Position numbers and translations under genes: made by a program
Shown here: one piece after another, positions 1-6,109 of the stretch
Numbering within the stretch: position 1 is the stretch's first letter
How the letters are laid out: every line of letters starts with the position of its first letter
Notes under the pieces: model-generated
What the model was told of the DNA's origin: nothing
What the model saw: the letters and a program-made list of their open reading frames with translations, nothing else
The model's database searches: none
NCBI GenBank assembly: GCA_050115555.1
Contig: JASFQI010000304.1
Coordinates: forward strand, 1-6,232
Source: JASFQI01 sp050115555
Lineage (GTDB): Bacteria > Desulfobacterota > DSM-4660 > Desulfatiglandales > HGW-15
Length of the DNA: 6,232 nt
Direction of reading: 5' to 3'

Positions 1-282
1 ACGGGCGAAGCAGGAATGATGGATCTTTATCGGCTGCGAAGGGGCCAAAGGGAGCTCGTGTACAGCGCGAGGCTGGATACAGGCCTTGGGAACGGAGAAC
101 GACATGAGCTCGTGTGGCGGCAGGCAACAAACGGTCAGGTGGAAGTGCTCTCGGATGGGAAGGCGATCATTGACCTTCGCGATCGGGCATTTCGAGACGG
201 GTACAGGTGGTTGGAGCTGGTGAACCAAGGCGGAGAGCTGGGGGTGAGACAAGTGAAAATCCTGGGGACCCCGCAGCAATGA
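1..282 (+). CDS. 3' end of a protein of unknown function with a beta-rich, possibly lectin-like tail (partial)
   Basis: The reading frame is open from the first base of the window to a TGA at 280-282, giving 93 visible residues. The two adjacent ATGs at 16 and 19 are poor starts: the only purine-rich element, AGGA at 11-14, directly touches the first ATG. The true start therefore probably lies upstream of the window. The visible part has no membrane segment. It alternates short hydrophobic and polar stretches typical of beta strands, including RHELVWRQ, GQVEVLSDGKAIIDL and YRWLELVNQGG, and ends in VRQVKILG. That spacing recalls the last strands of concanavalin/LamG-like or DUF1080-like sandwich domains, but this is a resemblance in pattern and no family residue is diagnostic. 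The gene ends 60 bp before the convergent end of the kinase-like gene. That it is a gene is fairly sure; its function is unknown. Confidence 0.6.
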   Translation, partial: TGEAGMMDLYRLRRGQRELVYSARLDTGLGNGERHELVWRQATNGQVEVLSDGKAIIDLRDRAFRDGYRWLELVNQGGELGVRQVKILGTPQQ

Positions 283-296
283 CAAACCGTGAAAGC

Positions 297-329
297 CAGG
301 AGTTCTGCAGGTAAATGTACCGCCTCCTG
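297..329. other. weak inverted repeat in convergent spacer
   Basis: CAGGAG at 297-302 is complementary to CTCCTG at 324-329, and inside it GGTA (310-313) can pair with TACC (318-321). The two short stems are separated by an internal loop. The element lies between the ends of two converging genes, where a bidirectional terminator would be expected. No T-run follows on either strand, so intrinsic termination is only a possibility. Confidence 0.2.
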
Positions 330-342
330 AAGCACCACAGGG

Positions 343-1161
343 TCACAGCTCGGCCATGGGATGCCTTTCGGCCGCGCTGATCACCTTTGCCACTCCCGGC
401 ACCTTCTTCGCCACCTCGGCTAAGCCGGCCACCGTCCGCATGGGATCGATCAAGCCCGTCAATTTTACTACGCCGGGTTGCGGTACCTCGATTCCGAGCT
501 CCTGCATGTTGATGTTGGCTTTGATGAAGGCGGCCTCGACCCGCTTCTGGAGCGACAGCCGCTCCATGGCTTCCAGGGCGCTCAGGGTGCATGCGGAGAT
601 CGCGTTTGTCTCGGCCAGGTGAACGACGATCGAGGCAGCAGCGTCCGTTCCGATCTTCTCGATATTGAGCACCAGATCGTAAAGCGACAGATCGCCCCAG
701 TCGATTTTCAGGGTATATTGAAAAAATCCCTTCAGCTCGGCGTCGCGGTTGGCAATGAGCTCCGCAGCGATTCGAGGCTCGATCTGCCTTCGGGAAGCCA
801 CCCGCTCGGTGCGGAATGTTACGGGTGCACGCATGCGTACGTGCAGCGCACAAAGAAAGTCCTTCAGAAAAAAGGCAGATCCATGGCCGATGATGACACC
901 GTCCCCGCGCCGGGCCACCTCGTAGATCACGGCCGCCATCAGCTCGTCGTAGGTTTCGGGGCTTCTTCGGAACAGCCGATCCAGGAGACCGGGTGCCCTT
1001 TGGTCGAAGGCCTTCAAATCCTGGGAGGAAAAACCGATATCCAGTGCCACGTGTTGCAGGCGTTCGTCATCGAAAAGGTCCACATCGAGCCGTCGAGCCA
1101 CCTCGCCGGCGACATCCAGGATGCCGCATCCGATGCCGCCCGTCATGGTAATCAAAGGCAT
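343..1161 (-). CDS. cytidylate-kinase-like family protein with C-terminal BON domain
   Basis: The product is 272 aa. Its start is fixed by a strong Shine-Dalgarno AAGGAGG at 1172-1166, four bases before the ATG; the frame continues upstream without a comparable site. Residues 1-185 resemble the cytidylate-kinase-like family (PF13189). Supporting features are an N-terminal strand followed by a glycine loop (TGGIGCG, residues 7-13), DLFDDERL at 28-35, a GDGVIIGHGSAFFLKD segment at 86-101, HVRMRAP at 107-113, and a C-terminal YDLVLNIEKIGTDAA segment at 161-175. The glycine loop lacks the lysine of a classical Walker A motif. Residues about 206-268 look like a BON domain, with a GVVKLTGLI strand and a final VPGVAKVIS. 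No signal peptide or membrane segment is visible, so it should be cytoplasmic. Nucleoside monophosphate kinase activity is a family inference. The gene is divergent from the AEC permease and could share its control region. Confidence 0.82.
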   Translation of the reverse strand: MPLITMTGGIGCGILDVAGEVARRLDVDLFDDERLQHVALDIGFSSQDLKAFDQRAPGLLDRLFRRSPETYDELMAAVIYEVARRGDGVIIGHGSAFFLKDFLCALHVRMRAPVTFRTERVASRRQIEPRIAAELIANRDAELKGFFQYTLKIDWGDLSLYDLVLNIEKIGTDAAASIVVHLAETNAISACTLSALEAMERLSLQKRVEAAFIKANINMQELGIEVPQPGVVKLTGLIDPMRTVAGLAEVAKKVPGVAKVISAAERHPMAEL

Positions 1162-1165
1162 GATT

Positions 1166-1172
1166 CCTCCTT
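1166..1172 (-). promoter_or_regulatory. Shine-Dalgarno of the kinase-like gene
   Basis: Read on the minus strand this is AAGGAGG followed by AATC and ATG. It is a near-perfect anti-16S match and decides the start at 1161 over longer in-frame extensions reaching back toward 1359, which would overlap the divergent gene. Confidence 0.8.
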
Positions 1173-1314
1173 GCAAGGGTGTTGCCGCATGGCGTGATCG
1201 GAACACTGGGCCGGCATATGCTCCTCGGGACCGGCCTGAAAAACATTTTACCAGCAGGAGCGTCTGGAAGGTATTCAAAATTCGATGATCGGAACCAGGA
1301 CGGGGTCGAAAGGC

Positions 1315-1323
1315 AGGGAGGTG
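1315..1323 (+). promoter_or_regulatory. Shine-Dalgarno supporting the GTG start of the AEC permease
   Basis: AGGGAGGTG lies 8 bases before the GTG at 1332. It supports that start over the upstream in-frame ATGs (such as the one at 1179), which would add a non-membrane N-terminal tail absent from this transporter family and would overlap the control region of the kinase-like gene. Confidence 0.7.
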
Positions 1324-1331
1324 CGAGTCGC

Positions 1332-2288
1332 GTGAGCGGGCATGTACTGATATCGACATTCGAGTCCGTTGCCCTTCTCTTGGGCATCGGAGCCCTCGGC
1401 CTCTGGATCATGAGCAGGCGGATCCTGCCCAAAGAGGCCTTGGGGGTCCTATCCATTCTCGCATTGGATATCGCACTTCCAAGCCTCGTCTTCGTGAACA
1501 TCCTCCAGAACTTCAAGCCGTCCGAGTTTCCCGGCTGGTGGCTTCTTCCCCTGTGGTGGGTCGGTCTGACGGTCCTGCTTGCAGGGCTCACGGCGGCCTT
1601 CTCGTTCATTTCCGGACGCGAAACCCGTCGGGAGTTCGCCGCCAGCCTGTTTTTCCAGAACGGGTTGTTTTTTCCCCTTGCGATCCTGACCGGCATGTTC
1701 GGCAGCCATTCGCCGTACATTGTGGATCTCTTTTTTTTGATGCTCTTCTTTCCCTCCCTCCTCTTCAGCACGGCCCATCTCTTTTTCAAGAAGTCCACGG
1801 AGGGCCTCAACTGGAGCAAGATCATCAACCGCGTCCTCATCGCCACCGCAGCCGCCACCGCCCTCCGCCTCGCCGGTGGAGAGTTCCTCATTCCAGGCTT
1901 TGTGGTATCGGCGCTCCGGATGGTGGGGGATATGGCGCTTCCCCTGCTCATGTTGATCCTCGGCGGAAACATGGTTGTGGACTTTCAGGCGAAAGGGAAG
2001 CTCTACCCTCTGGAGGTGGTCAAATTCGTGCTCGTGAAGAACGCCCTGTTTCCTCTGGTCGTCCTCGGGGGGCTCATGGTGGTGCGTCCGCCGTACCCTG
2101 TCGCGCTCTTGATGATCCTTCAGGCAGCGGTTCCACCGGTGACCGCGGTTCCCATCCTCACGGCCCGGGCAGGGGGAGACAGAGCCATCGTCAATCAGTT
2201 CATGTTCACCAGTTTTGCCGTGTCCCTTGTCTCCATTCCTCTGGTCATGGGCCTGTTCGGAAGGATTTTCCAGGCGTATGCCCCCTAG
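1332..2288 (+). CDS. AEC family transporter (auxin efflux carrier-type permease)
   Basis: The product is 318 aa from a GTG start with a well-placed Shine-Dalgarno, matching the usual 300-320 aa of bacterial AEC permeases (PF03547). About ten hydrophobic segments are visible, near residues 8-28, 37-58, 69-93, 108-124, 129-152, 165-182, 190-215, 226-252, 257-278 and 288-312. A short polar link around 153-164 separates the two five-helix halves. Family-like motifs are ALPSLVF (48-54), QNGLFFPLAI (109-118), DMALPLLMLILGGNM (200-214) and a proline-rich QAAVPPVTAVPILTARAGGD (264-283). The last two correspond to the discontinuous helices where the substrate binds. It is an inner-membrane secondary transporter. 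Bacterial members export or exchange small organic acids such as malate or malonate, but nothing here sets the substrate. It is transcribed alone and divergently from the kinase-like gene. Confidence 0.9.
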   Translation: MSGHVLISTFESVALLLGIGALGLWIMSRRILPKEALGVLSILALDIALPSLVFVNILQNFKPSEFPGWWLLPLWWVGLTVLLAGLTAAFSFISGRETRREFAASLFFQNGLFFPLAILTGMFGSHSPYIVDLFFLMLFFPSLLFSTAHLFFKKSTEGLNWSKIINRVLIATAAATALRLAGGEFLIPGFVVSALRMVGDMALPLLMLILGGNMVVDFQAKGKLYPLEVVKFVLVKNALFPLVVLGGLMVVRPPYPVALLMILQAAVPPVTAVPILTARAGGDRAIVNQFMFTSFAVSLVSIPLVMGLFGRIFQAYAP

Positions 2289-2393
2289 CGTTGAGGTCAT
2301 TTCCCATTTTTCGACGAAGGCAGGGGGCTGATGGGCTGTAGAAGATGCCTTTTCGAGGGCGGAAAGAATGCGGAGGAAAGAGAGGCCGGCTTT
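2289..2393. other. convergent intergenic spacer without a clear terminator
   Basis: These 105 bp lie between the ends of the AEC permease (+) and the acyl-CoA synthetase (-). The best hairpin is a 5-bp stem with a TTCG loop at 2347-2360, containing one G-T pair and with no T-run on either side. No coding frame with a credible start is seen. Confidence 0.4.
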
Positions 2394-4202
2394 TCAGCGG
2401 CGGCGGTACATGGCTTCGATGAGGTCGCTGAAGGCCTCGTTCACGTACTTGCGCTTGACCTTCATGGTGGGAGTGACCTCCCCGTCCTCCTCGTAGAGCT
2501 TCTTGGGAAGGATGGTGAACTTCTTGATCTGCTCGACCCGGGCGAGGGTGTCGTTGACCTGTTTGACCTCGCCTTGAATGAGGCGATTGATCTCCGGGGC
2601 CTGAGTCAGGTCCTTGTACGTGGAAAACTGGACCTTCTGGTCCTGGGCGTACTTGACCACATTGTCCTCGTCGATCATGATCAGGGCCGTGATAAACTTG
2701 CGCCGGTCCCCGATGATCACCGCATCGTTGACGTACGGGCTGAACTTGAGCTTGTTCTCGATGTACTGGGGTGTGATGTTCTTTCCGCCCGCCGTGACAA
2801 TGATGTCCTTTTTTCGATCCGTGATCCGCAGGTAGCCGTCCTCGTCGATCTCCCCCACGTCTCCGGAGTGGAGCCACCCGTCCTTCAGGGTTTCCCGTGT
2901 GGATTCCGGGTCCCGGTAGTACCCCTTGAACACGCTGGGGGAACGGACCAGGATTTCTCCGTCATCGGCGATTCGGATCTCCGTACCCGAGAGGGGAGGG
3001 CCCACGGTGCCGAACTTCACGCGGTCCACCCGGGAGACGCAGGTAACGCCGGTCCCCTCGGTCTGGCCGTATCCTTCGATGAGGTTGACGCCGATGGATT
3101 GGAAGAAATGGAGCACATCCGGTGAGATCGGAGCCGCGCCGGAGTAGGCAAGCCGCATCCGATCGAATCCCAGGCGTTCCTTGAGCTTCCGAAAGACGGC
3201 CAGGTAGGCCAGCCGGTATCCCCATTCCAGGAAGAACGGCACATTCTTGAAGTCCATGCGCAGGGAGGCCCGCCTCTTGCCGATCTTGAGAGCCAGTCCG
3301 AAGACGAGCCGCTTGAACCATGTGGCGTCGGACATCCGGATCATTACGGCGGAGAGGTACTTTTCCCAGATTCTAGGCACGGCATATCCCACCGAGGGAC
3401 TCACCTCCATCATATTGTCGGTGACCGTGTCCGGGCTCTCGATGAAGTTCACCACATAGCCGAAGGTGATGTGTGCAAAGACGGAAAAGATGCGCTCGAA
3501 GATGTGACACAGGGGAAGGAAGGAGAGCACCTCGTCCTGATCGTGCATGGGATTGTCCGTGGTGATGGATCGGCCCATCCAGGTCACGTTGTAGTGGGTG
3601 AGCATCGCGCCCTTGGGCGGACCGGTGGTGCCTGACGTGTAGATCAGCACGGCGAGGTCATCGGGGTTCACCTCGGCCATACGCTTTTCGAACAGGCCGG
3701 GATCCTCTTCCGCCACCCGCCGGCCCATGTCGAGGAGTTCCTCGAAGGTCATGACCAGGGGGTCCTCGAAGTTTCGAAGACCTTCAAGGTCCCACACGAT
3801 TACTTTGCGAAGGTTCGGGGCCCTGTCCCGGAACTGGAGCCACTTGTCCAGCTGTTCTTCGTTCTCTACGAAAAAGAAGCTGGACTCGGAGTGGTCGATC
3901 ACGTACTCCACCTGGGGCCAGGCGTTGGTAGCGTACACGCCCACGGCCACACCGCCCACGCACTGGACCCCCATGTCGATGATCACCCACTCGGGGCAGT
4001 TGTCGCCGATGATGGAGACGCAGTCCCCTTTTTCGAGTCCCATCGAGACCAGTGCGGATCCCACCCAGCGGACACGCCGGTCATACTCGTTCCATGAGAT
4101 GTCGTGCCAGAGCCCGTATTCCTTGTGTCGCATGGCCACCCGATCGCCATACTTTCGAACGGTCTCGTTGAACAGGGCCGGTGAGGTTTTTTTGTTGTCC
4201 AT
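2394..4202 (-). CDS. long-chain acyl-CoA synthetase (AMP-forming, FAA1/COG1022 type)
   Basis: The product is 602 aa, the normal length for bacterial FAA1-type ligases (AMP-binding superfamily, PF00501). It converts a carboxylic acid, ATP and CoA to acyl-CoA via an acyl-adenylate. The P-loop YTSGTTGPPKG is at 188-198, the adenine-binding motif GYGQTEG at 377-383, and the ribose-binding aspartate in GWLHSGDVG at 442-450. The hinge and gate motif, TDRKKDIIVTAGGKN, spans 461-475. The C-terminal catalytic lysine is probably K581 in EVTPTMKVKR. All key residues look intact, with no signal peptide. The ATG at 4202 has a modest GGAAG site 8 bases upstream that lies inside a repeat unit. The gene follows livG and livF on the same strand after a 262-bp repeat-rich gap. 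It may activate the acid that the transporter imports. Chain length and substrate cannot be read from sequence; aromatic or branched acids are possible. Confidence 0.93.
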   Translation of the reverse strand: MDNKKTSPALFNETVRKYGDRVAMRHKEYGLWHDISWNEYDRRVRWVGSALVSMGLEKGDCVSIIGDNCPEWVIIDMGVQCVGGVAVGVYATNAWPQVEYVIDHSESSFFFVENEEQLDKWLQFRDRAPNLRKVIVWDLEGLRNFEDPLVMTFEELLDMGRRVAEEDPGLFEKRMAEVNPDDLAVLIYTSGTTGPPKGAMLTHYNVTWMGRSITTDNPMHDQDEVLSFLPLCHIFERIFSVFAHITFGYVVNFIESPDTVTDNMMEVSPSVGYAVPRIWEKYLSAVMIRMSDATWFKRLVFGLALKIGKRRASLRMDFKNVPFFLEWGYRLAYLAVFRKLKERLGFDRMRLAYSGAAPISPDVLHFFQSIGVNLIEGYGQTEGTGVTCVSRVDRVKFGTVGPPLSGTEIRIADDGEILVRSPSVFKGYYRDPESTRETLKDGWLHSGDVGEIDEDGYLRITDRKKDIIVTAGGKNITPQYIENKLKFSPYVNDAVIIGDRRKFITALIMIDEDNVVKYAQDQKVQFSTYKDLTQAPEINRLIQGEVKQVNDTLARVEQIKKFTILPKKLYEEDGEVTPTMKVKRKYVNEAFSDLIEAMYRRR

Positions 4203-4209
4203 GGGGATG

Positions 4210-4263
4210 ACTTCCGTGTTCGTGAAAACTGCCGTGCTCGTGAAAACTTCCGTGTTCGTGACT
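4210..4263. repeat. three tandem 18-bp units just upstream of the acyl-CoA synthetase gene
   Basis: The units are 4210-4227, 4228-4245 and 4246-4263. On the plus strand they read ACTTCCGTGTTCGTGAAA, then ACTGCCGTGCTCGTGAAA, then a copy identical to the first except for its last three bases. Units 1 and 2 differ at two positions. Each holds two CGTG cores six bases apart. The array starts 8 bases before the ATG, and on the gene's strand unit 1 supplies the GGAAG Shine-Dalgarno. An 18-bp period equals six codons, but no start codon upstream in this frame suggests that it is translated. Confidence 0.85.
4211..4215 (-). promoter_or_regulatory. Shine-Dalgarno inside a repeat unit
   Basis: On the minus strand GGAAG at 4215-4211 is 8 bases from the ATG at 4202 and is the only plausible ribosome-binding site. 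It belongs to the first 18-bp repeat unit. GGAAGT occurs again in the third unit and GGCAGT in the second. Confidence 0.5.
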
Positions 4264-4329
4264 CGTGATTCGTGTTCGTGGAAAATTCCGTGAATCGTGC
4301 TCGTGACTCGTGGATCGTGTTCGTGGAAA
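4251..4329. repeat. two 34-bp direct repeats made of CGTG cores
   Basis: Copies at 4251-4284 and 4296-4329 match at 31 of 34 positions and are offset by 45 bp. Each has five CGTG cores whose starts are spaced 6, 7, 7 and 6 bases, followed by GAAA. The first copy shares its first two cores with the third 18-bp unit, so the two repeat types are built from the same core. Counting from 4215, the whole left arm carries 15 CGTG cores in 111 bp. No secondary unit resembles a CRISPR repeat with unique spacers. Confidence 0.85.
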
Positions 4330-4423
4330 CCGGTGATGAAGCGTTTTCGTTTATCCTGCTATGAAAGGGCAATTACTCTCAAAAGCGCAGAGCGCGCAGA
4401 AAAACCTCATGATGCCATTTCTA
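4330..4423. other. spacer between the two repeat arms
   Basis: These 94 bp are less repetitive than the flanks. They contain a 7-bp direct repeat, GCGCAGA at 4385-4391 and 4394-4400, with A-runs on both sides. On the minus strand there are promoter-like fragments such as TTGAGA at 4382-4377, but none has a well-spaced partner. No gene is seen. Confidence 0.4.
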
Positions 4424-4458
4424 CGAGCCACGAATCACGAACACGAGCAACGAACACG
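4422..4458. repeat. inverted CACG-core array facing the CGTG array
   Basis: On the plus strand CACG cores start at 4429, 4436, 4442 and 4455, with imperfect cores at 4422 (TACG) and 4449 (AACG). Successive starts are 7, 7, 6, 7 and 6 bases apart, the same rhythm as the left arm but in reverse complement. The longest exact inverted match I see is 12 bases: TCGTGATTCGTG at 4263-4274 against the complement of 4429-4440. The arm ends 6 bases before the livF stop codon. Confidence 0.8.
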
Positions 4459-4464
4459 GGCTTT

Positions 4465-5235
<771 letters not shown>

Positions 5236-5250
5236 GCCGCTTCGCCGTCC

Positions 5251-6021
5251 TTAATCCTCGCCCAGATAGGCCTTGAGCACCTCGGGGTGGTTCTGCACTT
5301 CCTCCGGTGTGCCTTCGGCGATGGGGCTCCCGAAGTTGATGGCCAGGACTCGCTCCGAGATGTCCATGACCATCTTCATGTCGTGCTCGATGAGCATGAC
5401 GGTGATGCCCAGCTCGTCCTGGATGTCCTTGACCCAGAAGATCATGTCCTGCTTCTCTTCGGAGTTCATGCCGGCGCACGGTTCGTCGAGGAGAAGAAGC
5501 TCGGGCTCCAGGGCCAGGGCCCGGCCCAGCTCCACTTGCTTCTGAGTGCCATACGGCAGGGCGCCCACGAACTTGTTGCGCACGGCCTGGAGGTCCAGCA
5601 GATCGATGATCTCCTCGACCTTGTGCCGATGAGAAATCTCCTCACGACCCGACAGGGATCGTTTCCCCCACATGAGGGCCCCATGGAAAAGCCCCGTCCG
5701 CATGTGCAGGTGCCGGCCGAGCATGAGATTCTCCATGGTGTTCATGTTGCTGAACAGCTCGATGTTCTGGAAGGTTCGAGCGATGCCCATGCGTGCCACC
5801 TGGTCGGGGCGTCGTCCCTGGATCTCGCGGTTCCGAAAAAGGATGCGACCCTGATTGGGCTTGTAGATTCCGTTGATACAGTTGAAAAGGGTCGTTTTTC
5901 CGGCACCGTTGGGTCCGATGATGGCGAAGATGGAGCCCTTTTCCACCGACAGGTGGATGTCGCGCAAGGCCTCCAGGCCGCCGAAGGAGATGGAAAGGTT
6001 TTCGATCGTGAGCAGTGCCAA
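5251..6021 (-). CDS. livG: branched-chain amino acid/carboxylate ABC transporter ATP-binding protein LivG
   Basis: The product is 256 aa, the usual LivG length, and partners LivF in the ATPase dimer of a HAAT importer. Walker A GPNGAGKT is at 36-43, the Q-loop in RTFQNIELF at 82-90, the family-type signature LPYGTQKQ at 155-162, Walker B LLLLDEP at 175-181, then CAGMN and the switch histidine in LIEHDM (H213). The start is TTG: an in-frame TGA at 6054-6052 lies eleven codons upstream, with no ATG, GTG or other TTG between. A GGAGT site at 6035-6031 sits nine bases before the TTG. The gene lies 88 bp after the stop of the binding-protein gene and 15 bp before livF, so the three are probably one transcript. 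The signature departs from LSGGQ in the way expected of LivG proteins. Substrate not readable. Confidence 0.94.
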   Translation of the reverse strand: MALLTIENLSISFGGLEALRDIHLSVEKGSIFAIIGPNGAGKTTLFNCINGIYKPNQGRILFRNREIQGRRPDQVARMGIARTFQNIELFSNMNTMENLMLGRHLHMRTGLFHGALMWGKRSLSGREEISHRHKVEEIIDLLDLQAVRNKFVGALPYGTQKQVELGRALALEPELLLLDEPCAGMNSEEKQDMIFWVKDIQDELGITVMLIEHDMKMVMDISERVLAINFGSPIAEGTPEEVQNHPEVLKAYLGED

Positions 6022-6030
6022 GCGAACGAT

Positions 6031-6035
6031 ACTCC
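6031..6035 (-). promoter_or_regulatory. livG: Shine-Dalgarno supporting the TTG start of livG
   Basis: GGAGT on the minus strand precedes the TTG at 6021 by nine bases. Together with the in-frame stop at 6054-6052, this leaves TTG as the only standard initiation codon giving a complete LivG N-terminus. Confidence 0.6.
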
Positions 6036-6063
6036 GAGCGTGTGTTGTGATTCAGGACGATTT

Positions 6064-6097
6064 CAGGCCAGGGCCGCCGTGCGGCGTCCCCGGCCTG
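6064..6097 (-). other. intercistronic hairpin between the binding-protein gene and livG
   Basis: CAGGCC (6064-6069) pairs with GGCCTG (6092-6097). Inside it GGG (6071-6073) pairs with CCC (6088-6090), then CGCC (6075-6078) with GGCG (6083-6086), closing a GTGC loop. Thirteen pairs with two single mismatches make a strong stem. It starts 12 bases after the binding-protein stop. On the transcribed strand it is followed by AAATCG and not by a T-run, so a strong intrinsic terminator is unlikely. Stabilising the 3' end of the upstream message, or partial attenuation, fits better. Confidence 0.6.
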
Positions 6098-6109
6098 TAT
6101 GTGTCGTGC

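Larger units (their letters stand above)
1162..1331. promoter_or_regulatory. divergent intergenic control region
   Basis: These 170 bp separate two divergently transcribed genes and must hold the promoter of each unless either is read from elsewhere. On the minus strand TAAAAT (1250-1245) is a possible -10 box for the kinase-like gene, but the hexamer 17 bp upstream of it (TACCTT) is a poor -35. On the plus strand the A/T-rich stretch around 1268-1286 is the most promoter-like part ahead of the permease, again without a good -35. GGCCGG (1209-1214) and CCGGCC (1231-1236) form a perfect inverted repeat with a 16-bp spacer. That repeat would lie in the kinase leader transcript if the -10 is right. 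The region's role is inferred from position; the individual boxes are weak. Confidence 0.4.

Noticed and set aside
478..1197. 239-aa open frame on the plus strand opposite the kinase-like gene
   Set aside because: It is the mirror of a gene with a strong Shine-Dalgarno and recognisable domains, and shows no motif of its own.
1162..1359. N-terminal extension of the kinase-like protein to position 1359
   Set aside because: The extension would overlap the divergent permease start, lacks a ribosome-binding site, and precedes a near-perfect AAGGAGG site before the ATG at 1161.
1449..2300. 283-aa minus-strand frame opposite the AEC permease
   Set aside because: It is rich in charged residues and low in complexity, as expected from the complement of a hydrophobic membrane protein; the permease on the other strand has family motifs.
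1538..2341. 267-aa plus-strand frame overlapping the AEC permease
   Set aside because: It is a shifted frame of the permease, rich in Arg, Pro, His and Gly, with no domain.
2347..2360. Small hairpin with a TTCG loop as terminator between the converging genes
   Set aside because: The stem is only five pairs with one G-T pair, and no T-run follows on either strand.
3983..4372. 129-aa minus-strand frame encoding repeated HESRTR-like peptides
   Set aside because: The peptide repeats simply reflect the DNA repeats, and the rest of the frame is an out-of-frame reading of the acyl-CoA synthetase start.
4385..4400. GCGC-rich stretch as an intrinsic terminator or attenuator
   Set aside because: The possible stem is only four pairs, and the pattern is better described as a direct repeat of GCGCAGA.
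4210..4458. CRISPR array
   Set aside because: The units are 18 or 34 bp of one short core motif, with no unique spacers of constant length and no cas genes nearby.
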